Shown here piece by piece: positions 1-5,929 of a stretch of 6,012 nt of DNA. The DNA is from an uncultured Desulfuromonas sp. (GTDB taxonomy: Bacteria > Desulfobacterota > Desulfuromonadia > Desulfuromonadales > Trichloromonadaceae). Numbering within the stretch: position 1 is the first letter of the stretch; every line of letters starts with the position of its first letter. Where the stretch lies: the NCBI GenBank assembly GCA_937982495.1, contig CALJLX010000590.1:1-6012 (forward strand). Reading direction: 5' to 3'. A model generated the notes under the pieces. It saw only the letters and a list, made by a program, of their open reading frames with translations. It had not been told where the DNA came from and did no database searches. The position numbers were made by a program, and so were the translations under genes.

Positions 1-1652
1 AGGGTGAGATACTGCCCCGCCACCTCATCCCGCACCACGGCGCCATCCCGCAGCAGGCGGTTCAACTCTTCGATGCTGGTGATTTGCAGGCCCGTCGATC
101 GAGCTGCGGCGTCGGCGATGCCTTGGGCGTTGGCTTGGGCCAGGGACAGCCGGTTGGCGGCGTCTTCGGCTTCGGCTTGGGCGTCGCGCATGGCGTTGTA
201 GGCGCTGGCGATGGCGTAGATCTCGGCGGCCATCAGCCCGTAAAGACCCAGGCGGGCAATCAGGGCGGCGTTGATGCCAGGGGCGCTGCTGATGATGTCG
301 GGGGTTTTCTGCTTGCCCAGGGTGCCGACGGCGCCGGAGAGTCCATCCAGGGCGGTGCGGGCGCCGGTCGAAGCTCCGGCCATGGTCGACAAGCCCCCGG
401 CAGCTTCGGCGAAGGTGGCGGCCATCTTCGCTTTTTTGATCAGACCGATGGCGGCGTTCAGCGATGTCAAACCATTGACGGCGGCACCGACGGCGGCGAC
501 CATGCCCCCGGCTCCGGCGAGGACGGCGACGACGTTCTTGTTTTCGACGACAAACTTGATTGTCTCGCCAATGGCGGTGGCGATGGCCGAGGCCATATCC
601 CCTATCGTGTCGGCGTTCTCGCGGGTGATGTTCGCCACGCCGGAAAGGCTGGCGGCGAGATTCTGGTTGTTGGCGATGCTGTTGGCGACGGCGGTCTTGA
701 CCATGGCCAGGGCGCCGGAGAAGGTGTTGGCGCTGTCAGCGGCGCGGCCTTGCATTTCGGCGGACTGCTCTAAAAACACGTTGTACCGGACCTGGGCTTT
801 TTCGAGGTCGGTCAGATCTTTCCAGGCGCGGCCGTGGGCGTTGTGCGCTTCGTGCCATGCGGAAATGTACGTCTCGTTGAGGGTCAGGCCGAGGAATTCG
901 GCGGATTCGGCCTCGCCACGCAGGGCGGCGGTGACGCGCTCGATGCCCCCTTGCAGGTCGGTCTTTCCGGCGGAAAGGTCGGCGCTGCGCTTGATCAGCT
1001 CTTCCATCTGCTCACTGGACATACCCAGGCGCTTCGTCATGTCGACGGTGCGGCTGATGGCGTTGGCAACGTCGGCTTCGCTGTAGACCTTGAGCGCGGC
1101 GGACATCTCTTTCACCTTGCCCTGCCAGAAATCCAAGGTGCCGGTGTTGCCGAATTCGCGAGAGGCCGCCTTGACCGAGGCTTGCAGATTGAATTGGCTT
1201 TGTTCCGCCTCTTTTGTGGCTTCGACGATGCTCCGTACCACGGTCGTAACGGTCTGATAGCCGACGTAAGCGGCGGCAACCTGTTTGATACTCGTGGCCC
1301 AATTACTGGCAGCGTTTGCGCCCTGCTGCATGGCGGTGTTCGTGTCGGTATATTCGCCCCGTAGTTGGGCGGTTTTGATGCGCAGATTTTCGGCGGCTTG
1401 GGCTAGCTCCCGTTGGGAGAGCAGCCCGGAGGATGAAAGGCGCTCGTAGTGCTCGCGGAGGCTGTTGATCTCTTGCGAGACCAGGCGCATGGGCTTGACG
1501 TCCAGCGCGTTGGAGGCGGCGCGGAAGTTGTCGGCGGCTTTTTCGGTGGTGGGGATAATCGCCTGTAAACGATCATGGACACGCATAAGCCCGGCTTCAG
1601 CCTCTTTTGTGTGTGCGGCAATCAACAGGTCGATTTTATTTTCCGCTGCCAT
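1..1652 (-). CDS. Phage tail tape measure protein, N-terminal 550 residues (partial, runs off left edge)
   Basis: I translated this minus-strand frame codon by codon from the ATG at 1652 to the window edge and found no stop, so it is a long open reading frame truncated only by the window. Tape measure proteins are long helical proteins that set tail length inside the tube. Visible features fit: an Ala/Gln/Glu-rich, coiled-coil-like N-terminal stretch (about residues 10-95), further helical segments, a Gly/Ala/Val hydrophobic segment at about 374-392, a second hydrophobic patch at about 460-481, and an AEAEDAA-type helix near the window edge. Position directly after the tail assembly chaperone is the canonical place for this gene. 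The start follows GAGGTG (about 1668-1663) and overlaps the end of the chaperone's -1 frame extension by 17 bases. At about 1.5 angstrom per residue, 550 residues already imply a tail longer than about 80 nm (inference). Low sequence conservation in this family means the call rests mainly on composition, length and context. Confidence 0.88.
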   Translation of the reverse strand, partial: MAAENKIDLLIAAHTKEAEAGLMRVHDRLQAIIPTTEKAADNFRAASNALDVKPMRLVSQEINSLREHYERLSSSGLLSQRELAQAAENLRIKTAQLRGEYTDTNTAMQQGANAASNWATSIKQVAAAYVGYQTVTTVVRSIVEATKEAEQSQFNLQASVKAASREFGNTGTLDFWQGKVKEMSAALKVYSEADVANAISRTVDMTKRLGMSSEQMEELIKRSADLSAGKTDLQGGIERVTAALRGEAESAEFLGLTLNETYISAWHEAHNAHGRAWKDLTDLEKAQVRYNVFLEQSAEMQGRAADSANTFSGALAMVKTAVANSIANNQNLAASLSGVANITRENADTIGDMASAIATAIGETIKFVVENKNVVAVLAGAGGMVAAVGAAVNGLTSLNAAIGLIKKAKMAATFAEAAGGLSTMAGASTGARTALDGLSGAVGTLGKQKTPDIISSAPGINAALIARLGLYGLMAAEIYAIASAYNAMRDAQAEAEDAANRLSLAQANAQGIADAAARSTGLQITSIEELNRLLRDGAVVRDEVAGQYLT

Positions 1653-2054
1653 GGCTCTTGACGCACCTCAAGAAAAAACTTCCACCATACTCCCAGGGCC
1701 GTTGATGCCCGTTGGCGATCAGGAATTCACAGGCTTTTTCGATGGACTGCCGGAAGGGTTCTCGGCTGGGGCTTCCGGCTTGGCCACCATCCGGGCAAAA
1801 AAAGGGTTTACCTCGGCGGCCGCCTCCCAGATCGGTTCGAGAGCGGTCGGGGTCAGGGCGCGCAGCTCGGCGCGGTCAATGGCGCAGGATCTCACCACGG
1901 CCTCGGCCGGCAAACGGCCGTCCATGATCACATCCAGCTCATCGACCTTTTTGCCCTTGGTCACGGCGTCCATGCAGTTGCAAATCTCTTCGACGGTCAA
2001 TTCTTTCAAGGTGATGTCGCGGCCGTCGATGGTGATGATCTTCGAGAGTTTCAC
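1636..2054 (-). CDS. Tail assembly chaperone, predicted -1 frameshift product (139 aa)
   Basis: Residues 84-86 of the chaperone are encoded CCT TTT TTT, giving the heptamer T TTT TTT at 1803-1797 in the exact register required for -1 slippage. After a -1 shift, reading continues from TGC at 1797 through 53 codons to TAA at 1638-1636. The extension contains FRQSIEKACEFLIANGHQ and then WEYGGSFF, a Gly-His plus aromatic pattern that resembles the second domain of frameshifted chaperones (the T domain of lambda gpG-T), not random sequence. It ends 17 bases inside the tape measure gene, as expected for overlapping tail genes. An 8-bp perfect stem (1779-1772 with 1756-1749, 15-nt loop) lies 17 nt downstream of the heptamer and might stimulate slippage, although this spacing is longer than usual. 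Frameshifting at this position is well established in many tailed phages; its occurrence here is inferred from sequence. Alternatively, a natural indel could have split a once continuous gene. Confidence 0.72.
1719..2054 (-). CDS. Tail assembly chaperone, zero-frame product (111 aa)
   Basis: Small soluble protein between the tail tube and tape measure genes, the standard position of the tail assembly chaperone (lambda gpG or Mu gp41 analogue), which keeps the tape measure soluble and guides tube polymerisation. The N-terminus, with a KLSKIITIDGRDITLKEL-type motif followed by ELTVEEI, is of the type seen in chaperones of Mu-like siphophages. I place the start at GTG 2054, just after GGGGGAA (2063-2057), because the conserved-looking sequence begins there. 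The ATG at 2093 would lie within the 28-bp palindrome and add 13 residues of palindrome-derived sequence. The zero frame ends at TGA 1721-1719, leaving 67 bases before the tape measure start. That gap is coding in the -1 frame, so the gene very probably also makes a longer product by frameshifting (separate entry). The Shine-Dalgarno is weak and close to the start, so the start is the least certain part. Confidence 0.8.
   Translation of the reverse strand: MKLSKIITIDGRDITLKELTVEEICNCMDAVTKGKKVDELDVIMDGRLPAEAVVRSCAIDRAELRALTPTALEPIWEAAAEVNPFFARMVAKPEAPAENPSGSPSKKPVNS
1797..1803 (-). promoter_or_regulatory. Slippery heptamer T TTT TTT for -1 ribosomal frameshifting
   Basis: Seven consecutive T on the minus strand, split CCT TTT TTT in the chaperone frame, match the X XXY YYZ slippery rule perfectly. 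Both Phe tRNAs can re-pair fully after slipping one base back. The frame entered remains open for 53 codons and carries plausible protein sequence. Confidence 0.7.
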
Positions 2055-2078
2055 AGTTCCCCCGGTAGTGGTTCTAAG

Positions 2079-2106
2079 GTAGGGGCGCAGCATGCTGCGC
2101 CCCTAC
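2079..2106. repeat. 28-bp perfect palindrome (REP-like element or strong mRNA hairpin)
   Basis: The arm gtaggggcgcagca is followed immediately by its exact reverse complement, giving two 14-base arms without a spacer and a GCATGC centre. The palindrome sits in the 72-base gap between the tail tube stop (2127) and the chaperone GTG start (2054), the widest gap in the window. Termini of the type GTAGGGGC...GCCCCTAC are, to my knowledge, common in dispersed palindromic repeats of bacterial chromosomes. As RNA it would form a very stable hairpin. The minus-strand sequence after it (CTTAGAACC) has no T run, so it is not a standard intrinsic terminator. Confidence 0.85.
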
Positions 2107-2126
2107 GTCACACATGCGAACGATGA

Positions 2127-2885
2127 TCAAACAGCGTCGTAGTAGACGATTTCCAGCGGCGTGGTGTCGCCGGTGGGGATCTCGCAAACGCCTTCCAGTT
2201 CCAGCGGAAGGAAGTCTTCGGAGAGGAAGTCGACGGCGGTCGAAGGCTTGAGGCGCGCTTCTTTGACGACGACTTTGCAGTTGCGGCCGTTGACGTAGTT
2301 CTTGCCGTCGAGCACCAGCCGGGTCCGGATGATGGGAGAATCGGCGCCGGTGATCAGCGTCCAGTCGACCTGGGCATAGGAGCACGACACGTTGATGGTG
2401 TCGCCTTCGCCAATCGAGCCCGTCGAAAGAGCTTTGATCAGGCCGAGGCGGGCGTTGACGACGTAATCGGTGTTGACGGTGTAGGTCGTCGCGTCTGTTT
2501 CGTCTTTGACGACGACGGAGGAAACGGCCTCTTTTCCGATTTCCACCCACTTGTCGAGATGGGCGGTGACTTCCGCCGGGGTGACGGCGGAGATGCTGCC
2601 GGCGGTCTGCCCGCCATCAGTCGCCGAGCCAAGGAAGGCGATGGCGAGGTTTTCGGCGTCAAGCTGGTTGAGGGTCAGCTTGATGGTCGTTTTCCCCGGC
2701 ATGGTGGCGGCGGCGATGACCTGACCATAGTTGTCCCGGCCGCGCCCGGTCTGCTCTTTGATCTCGGATTCGGGGATGAGTTCAAACTTGGTGCAGGCGC
2801 CGGCGATGGATGCGCCCTGCGAGACACCGGCATCGGTGAGCCGGTCGAGATAGAGGTCACCAGACCCCAAAAAACTGTCAGCCAT
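2127..2885 (-). CDS. Major tail (tube) protein of siphovirus type (252 aa)
   Basis: Predicted major tail protein, the subunit that polymerises into the tail tube. It starts MADSFLGSGDLYLDRLTDAG, followed by CTKFELIPESEIKEQTGRGR, a pattern I associate with tail tube proteins of phages and prophages with Mu-like heads. The rest is beta-rich: a segment with TTYTVNTDYVV, a turn and GEGDTINVSCSYAQ, resembling the Ig-like or tube beta-sandwich repeats of these proteins, then VRTRLVLDGKN-like strands near the C-terminus. The ATG at 2885 is preceded by AAAGGAG, which lies over the end of the gp37-like gene; only four bases separate that gene's TGA from this start, implying translational coupling. It is followed by the chaperone and tape measure genes, as expected for a tube protein. 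The absence of a sheath gene just upstream argues for a non-contractile tail. The role is assigned from sequence pattern and context. Confidence 0.8.
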   Translation of the reverse strand: MADSFLGSGDLYLDRLTDAGVSQGASIAGACTKFELIPESEIKEQTGRGRDNYGQVIAAATMPGKTTIKLTLNQLDAENLAIAFLGSATDGGQTAGSISAVTPAEVTAHLDKWVEIGKEAVSSVVVKDETDATTYTVNTDYVVNARLGLIKALSTGSIGEGDTINVSCSYAQVDWTLITGADSPIIRTRLVLDGKNYVNGRNCKVVVKEARLKPSTAVDFLSEDFLPLELEGVCEIPTGDTTPLEIVYYDAV

Positions 2886-2889
2886 GGTA

Positions 2890-3351
2890 TCAGCTCCTTT
2901 CCGCTGCTATCGATTGGTTGTATTTAAGTGAGTATTCGGCTTGGATCACGCAGAGCCCGGCGGCTTTGCTGTAACCCATCAGGTATTCGCGGCGCAGTTG
3001 CACGCGCCCGGCGCCGGGGATGATGAGACGGTTCAGGGCCGAGCGGACGGCTTCGATGACGGCATAAGCGCCGACGCTGCCGAGGGCGCCCCGGCGCGCG
3101 GACTTCTCGCCCCGCAGATCGGTGGCGGCGGCGTAAACGTCCAGGGTGAGTTCCCGCCGGTCTTCGGTGTTTGCCGTCTCGCTGTTCATCGCCGAAACGC
3201 AGACGAAAACGGCCGGGTAGTTAATGGGGAACTGCCCGAAGCTGTCGGCGGAAAACTCCCCGCCGTAGGTTTTCAGCGTCTTGACACCGACGGTGGTGCC
3301 CTTTAGCGGTTCGAGCGCGGCAAGGATGGCGTCTTCGAAATCGGCATACAT
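2890..3351 (-). CDS. Mu gp37-like protein, DUF1834 (153 aa)
   Basis: Resembles the DUF1834 family (phage Mu gp37), found in the neck/tail-completion region of Mu-like phages and thought to act at the head-tail junction. Visible pattern: MYADFEDAILAALEPLKG at the start, a YGGEF motif, then NYPAVFVCVSAM (a beta strand around 42-53), RRELTLDVYAAA (another strand) and a helical segment before the C-terminal strand QAEYSLKYNQ. I chose the ATG at 3351: its A is the last base of the upstream gene's TGA (TGATG, one-base overlap), which implies translational coupling. An earlier in-frame start at 3390 would add 13 residues lying entirely within the upstream gene and lacking family-like sequence. Length is normal for the family. 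The exact structural role is known only by analogy. Confidence 0.8.
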   Translation of the reverse strand: MYADFEDAILAALEPLKGTTVGVKTLKTYGGEFSADSFGQFPINYPAVFVCVSAMNSETANTEDRRELTLDVYAAATDLRGEKSARRGALGSVGAYAVIEAVRSALNRLIIPGAGRVQLRREYLMGYSKAAGLCVIQAEYSLKYNQSIAAERS

Positions 3352-3677
3352 CAGGGGGTCACCGTTCCCATGGCCAGCTCGAACAGCCATTGATTGGCCC
3401 GGTCGAATTGCTGCTGCCGGGCCTCGCTCGGGACAAGTTGCGAGCTGCGGGCGTAAAGGTGGAACAGGGTCAAAAAGCAGCAGACCCGGCGCACGGCTTT
3501 CGACCCTTCCGGCACGGTCACCCCGCCCGGCAGATAGCTGTCGACTTCCGCCGATGCATCATCCAAAATGGCGGCGACAATATCGGCATCCGGCTCGAAT
3601 ACGTCGTAGCCGGTAAGCTGGGTCAGCTCATCGGCAGAGGCGTAAGCAAGCAGATCGTCCAGGGTGGCGTAGGCCAT
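3351..3677 (-). CDS. Mu gp36-like protein, DUF1320 (108 aa)
   Basis: Matches the DUF1320 pattern (phage Mu gp36): the start MAYATLDDLLAYASADELTQ is typical, followed by an acidic linker, then ILDDASAEVDSYL, the signature helix of the family, and a helical C-terminal half with a FLTLFHLYAR segment. These proteins lie after the capsid gene in Mu-like phages and are considered head-completion or connector components. At 108 residues it is somewhat shorter than many relatives: the polar stretch between the two conserved helices is reduced and the protein ends soon after the last helix. The ATG at 3677 follows AAGGA at 3688-3684, which abuts the T run of the terminator upstream. It overlaps the gp37-like gene by one base. 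The family call is good; the molecular role is inferred. Confidence 0.82.
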   Translation of the reverse strand: MAYATLDDLLAYASADELTQLTGYDVFEPDADIVAAILDDASAEVDSYLPGGVTVPEGSKAVRRVCCFLTLFHLYARSSQLVPSEARQQQFDRANQWLFELAMGTVTP

Positions 3678-3688
3678 GGGGCATCCTT

Positions 3689-3727
3689 AAAAAATGCGGG
3701 GGGCTCAAGGAGAGAGAGGCCCCCCGC
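3689..3727 (-). terminator. Intrinsic terminator inside the structural operon
   Basis: On the minus strand a 9-bp perfect stem GCGGGGGGC (3727-3719) pairs with GCCCCCCGC (3704-3696) around a 14-nt loop, followed after one A by TTTTTT (3694-3689). This is a textbook Rho-independent terminator. It lies between the 83-residue gene and the gp36-like gene, ending 11 bases before the next start codon. Since genes on both sides belong to the same transcription unit, it is probably leaky or controlled, lowering expression of later genes relative to capsid. Confidence 0.85.
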
Positions 3728-3736
3728 CAAGGGGGG
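3720..3736 (-). promoter_or_regulatory. Alternative hairpin competing with the terminator (antiterminator-like)
   Basis: On the minus strand CCCCCC (3736-3731), a 5-base loop TTGGC, and GGGGGG (3725-3720) can form a 6-bp stem. The same six G bases form the core of the terminator stem, so the two hairpins are mutually exclusive. The C run begins directly after the TAA (3739-3737) of the upstream gene, so a terminating ribosome would cover it. The geometry is seen directly; regulation is inferred. Confidence 0.45.
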
Positions 3737-3988
3737 TTATTTGGTGCGCTTGCGTCCGGTCTTAACCGGCTCGTTCACTTTTATCATTTGCTCGGCCATG
3801 GCCTTGTTCAGATCGCCGTCGTAGCCGAAGACCTCGCCGGCCTTGAGTTGCACCGGCGCTTTCACCAGATAGAGCCCGTCGCCGAGGTCGTCCAGGGAAG
3901 AAACCCGGCGCGCGGCCTGGTCCGCTGAAAGAAGCAGAACCGAGCCCGGGTGAATGTTGACCACGGCAAGAGCGCAAAAGGTGTTCAT
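3737..3988 (-). CDS. Small phage protein of unknown function between capsid and gp36-like genes (83 aa)
   Basis: I do not recognise a characterised family. The ATG at 3988 is preceded by GGAGG (3997-3993) only four bases upstream, and the gene starts 21 bases after the capsid stop, so it is almost certainly a real, co-transcribed gene. The sequence shows a hydrophobic start (FCALAVVNIHPGSVLLLS), a DQAARR helix, then LVKAPVQLKAGEVFGYDGDL, a short beta-type motif, and a basic tail ending KTGRKRTK. The middle pattern (add-valine strand, 'lkaGE', aspartate-glycine turn) recalls small proteins encoded after capsid genes in other phages, which often have an SH3-like or beta-barrel fold, but that is a loose resemblance. 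The basic C-terminus could contact nucleic acid or the capsid interior. Plausible roles: minor head protein or connector accessory. Its stop codon adjoins the terminator/antiterminator region. Confidence 0.7.
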   Translation of the reverse strand: MNTFCALAVVNIHPGSVLLLSADQAARRVSSLDDLGDGLYLVKAPVQLKAGEVFGYDGDLNKAMAEQMIKVNEPVKTGRKRTK

Positions 3989-4009
3989 GCGACCTCCAAT
4001 CCGTCAGGC

Positions 4010-4954
4010 TTAGGTGAAGGTCGTCAGGCAGGCGCGCTGCCAGTAGCCGTAACCGACGTTGCGGATGGCCTTGACGCCGTACTGGTGTTTGTTCTCGCGG
4101 AACTCCAGCTCGGAACCTTCGGCGATGGCCGAAACGGTAACGCCTTCTTCTTCTTGCCGAATGATCGCCTTGGTCTCGGCGTCGGTGCGGAAGGTGGCGA
4201 ACTTGGTGGTCCAGCTCAGGCGGGCGTTGACGGCCAGCTCGACGTTGAACCCGCCGATATTGCCCAGGGTCATGATGCGGTTGCTGTTGATGTTGTTCGA
4301 GGCGCCAACGACGATCTGGCTGCCGATGGCGGCGGCGGCGGCGCTCATAAACGGCACCGGCACCATGACCAGGAAGGATCGGGCGGATTCGTTCATCGGC
4401 TCGCCCTGGTCATCCTTGAACCCAAGAATCTGCTCGATGCTCTTCAGAATGCCGGTTTCCATTTCGGCGGCGGTCGGCGCCGTGGTGGTGGTGATGTCGA
4501 CGCTGATGTCGTTGCTCTGGGTGCCGCTGTCCCCTTCGCTGTGGTCGGTGTCGAAAAAGTATTGACCGTCGTAGCAGGTCGATGCTTCCCCGGCGATGAG
4601 CAGGGTGGAGACGAGCTTGGCCCAATGGGCGTTGGTGCGCTGCGCCATTTCGCGGACGCGGACCATGACCTGCCCGGTCTTGTCGCGGCGGATCTCATCC
4701 AGCAAGACTTCCATGGTGGCTTCGAAGGTCTTGTTGGTGATGGTGATGCCGTTTTCGCGGAAGCCTTTGGCCAGGCGGCCGCCGACCCATTCGCGCATGG
4801 CGGGGGCCATGCCCAGCCACTTGTAGGTTTCCGATTCCTGGTTGGATTCGAAAAGGTTGGTGATGGCGGGGACATAGCTGTTGCCCATGTCCTGCTCAAG
4901 GCTGTTATAGAATTCGCCGATGATGGCTCGGCTAGAAAGCGATGATGCACCCAT
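4010..4954 (-). CDS. Major capsid protein, Mu gpT-like (314 aa)
   Basis: Strong resemblance to the Mu gpT major head subunit family (HK97-fold capsid). The start GASSLSSRAIIGEFYNSLEQ, followed by ESETYKWLGMAPAMREWVGG, is characteristic of the family's N-terminal region; WLG.AP..REW is its most recognisable motif. A central region has DGQYFFDTDHSEGDSGTQSN (the conserved 'f.dtDH' motif), a helical segment rich in Glu, and the C-terminal P-domain-like part with IVVGASNNINSNRIMTLG and GVKAIRNVGYGYWQRA near the end. Mu gpT is about 305 residues, so the length fits a complete gene. The ATG at 4954 follows AAAGGAG (4969-4963) with an 8-base spacer, one of the best ribosome binding sites in the window, as expected for the most abundant virion protein. 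It lies between the cement protein and the small 83-residue gene. A 331-codon open frame on the opposite strand is a codon-bias shadow of this gene. Confidence 0.92.
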   Translation of the reverse strand: MGASSLSSRAIIGEFYNSLEQDMGNSYVPAITNLFESNQESETYKWLGMAPAMREWVGGRLAKGFRENGITITNKTFEATMEVLLDEIRRDKTGQVMVRVREMAQRTNAHWAKLVSTLLIAGEASTCYDGQYFFDTDHSEGDSGTQSNDISVDITTTTAPTAAEMETGILKSIEQILGFKDDQGEPMNESARSFLVMVPVPFMSAAAAAIGSQIVVGASNNINSNRIMTLGNIGGFNVELAVNARLSWTTKFATFRTDAETKAIIRQEEEGVTVSAIAEGSELEFRENKHQYGVKAIRNVGYGYWQRACLTTFT

Positions 4955-4980
4955 GTCGGTATCTCCTTTAGGTCAGGGTG

Positions 4981-5406
4981 TTAGGCTTGCAGCGCGGCTT
5001 TGCACAGGGCGGCGTCGAACTCCACCACGGCATAGCCGGAGGAAACCCAGCGCAACACATAGCCGATAAGGCTGTTGCTGGTCGCGGTCAGGGTAAAGGT
5101 GTCGTCATCGCTGGCGTAAACAGCCGGGCGGTCGTTGGCGGTGATGGCGATGCTGGCGATGGGCAACACCACTTTGCCCCGGGTGCGGACGGTGACGTTA
5201 ATGTCCCCGGCGCTGCCGGCGGAGTTGTCGGCTTTGCGCTGAGCGAAGCCGAGGAACGGGTCGGCGGCGACGAGGGGGCGGGCGTAACCGCTGGCGTTCT
5301 CGCCGACGGCGCTGCCTTCATAGATGATGTCTGAAGCGATAACGGGTTAATCTTCGAGATCGCCAAGCTGAAACTCGCGGGCGATGTCGGTTGCTCTGGT
5401 GGTCAT
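4981..5406 (-). pseudogene. Capsid decoration (cement) protein gene with premature TAA at codon 20
   Basis: Starting from ATG 5406, preceded by AAGGAG (5421-5416) with a 9-base spacer, the frame reads MTTRATDIAREFQLGDLED, then TAA (5349-5347), then continues PVIASDIIYEGSAVGENASG with no other stop to TAA 4983-4981. Full length would be 141 codons. The sequence on both sides is in the same frame and matches one family: small proteins between protease/scaffold and capsid genes that I take to be decoration/cement proteins. Relatives usually have a residue such as Leu before PVIA ('nelPVIA'), so TTA to TAA by one base change explains the stop. The C-terminal part retains the family-like YASDDDTFTLTATSNSLIGY and WVSSGYAVVEFDA. 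There is no ATG, GTG or TTG in frame between the stop and GTG 5172, nor a Shine-Dalgarno near it, so restart is unlikely to rescue the protein. Could be a recent inactivation, a sequencing error, or low-level readthrough. Confidence 0.82.
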
Positions 5407-5431
5407 AGGTCAAATCTCCTTGAGATGATGG

Positions 5432-5929
5432 TTATTTCTTGCCGAGCACGCGGGCGCGCTTGGAGTCTTCGGCCTTGCGATAGGCCAGATACGGCTCGAA
5501 CCGGCCGCCGAATTCGGCGCGAAGATCGGCATCCCGGTCGAACTCGGCGCGGGCGCGGTCTTCAAGGGGCGCGGACGGGTCAACACCGGACCCTCCTTGC
5601 GCTTCGGCGTGCGGCACGGCGACGGAGCCGGACTGCTCGATCGCGGCCAGGGCCGATTGACGGACCTGTTTTTCCGCGCCGATGATCTTCATCGCGGCTT
5701 CGTCGGCGCTGGCGCCTTCGGCCTTGAGTTGCGCGATCAGGGCGTCATGTCCGGGGATGGCCAGTGCCTCGATAGCGGCGATACGCTCGCGCTCGGCGGT
5801 AATGGCTTCGGCGCGGGCGGCGGCAAGTTGGTCTTGCAGGTTTTCGGCGGAGATCATCCCCTCGGTGGCTTCGGCGACCAGGGCCTCGACCAGGTCGGGA
5901 TGATCCGCTCTCAGCATGTCGAGAGTCAT
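5432..5929 (-). CDS. Possible nested scaffold protein from an internal in-frame start (165 aa)
   Basis: Within the protease/scaffold frame an ATG at 5929 (MTLDMLRADHPDL) has AAAGGA (5944-5939) nine bases upstream, a near-ideal ribosome binding site inside a coding region. The product would begin exactly where the helical scaffold domain starts, omitting the protease. Nested scaffolds of this kind are known (lambda Nu3 within C; Mu Z within I). That this one is used is inferred from the start signal alone. Confidence 0.55.
   Translation of the reverse strand: MTLDMLRADHPDLVEALVAEATEGMISAENLQDQLAAARAEAITAERERIAAIEALAIPGHDALIAQLKAEGASADEAAMKIIGAEKQVRQSALAAIEQSGSVAVPHAEAQGGSGVDPSAPLEDRARAEFDRDADLRAEFGGRFEPYLAYRKAEDSKRARVLGKK

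Noticed and set aside
84..1364. Several long plus-strand open frames (84-773, 271-1086, 834-1364)
   Set aside because: All are antisense to the continuous tape measure frame on the minus strand, which I translated to the edge without a stop. They overlap each other and have low-complexity composition.
1734..1740. G AAA AAG as the frameshift site in the chaperone
   Set aside because: The P-site tRNA would mispair at the first base after slipping, and the -1 frame already looks like coding sequence upstream of it (PFRQSIEK). T TTT TTT further upstream fits better.
2055..2093. ATG at 2093 as chaperone start
   Set aside because: The ATG lies in the centre of the 28-bp palindrome, has no ribosome binding site, and the added residues are palindrome-derived. 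GTG 2054 begins the family-like sequence.
2074..2550. Minus-strand 158-codon frame and other alternative frames within the tail tube gene
   Set aside because: Arg/Pro/His-rich composition typical of out-of-frame reading of a GC-rich gene; the tube frame has the family-like sequence and the ribosome binding site.
3352..3390. Upstream start at 3390 for the gp37-like protein
   Set aside because: The extra 13 residues lie in the gp36-like gene and do not resemble the family; ATG 3351 forms a TGATG overlap typical of coupled genes.
3950..4945. 331-codon open frame on the plus strand
   Set aside because: It lies antisense to the gpT-like capsid gene; its Gly/Ala/Val/Asp-rich composition is typical of the reverse complement of GC-rich coding DNA, and it has no family resemblance.
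4981..5172. A separate 63-residue gene starting at GTG 5172
   Set aside because: It is the C-terminal half of the interrupted cement gene; there is no ribosome binding site, and the frame continues upstream with matching family sequence up to the premature TAA.
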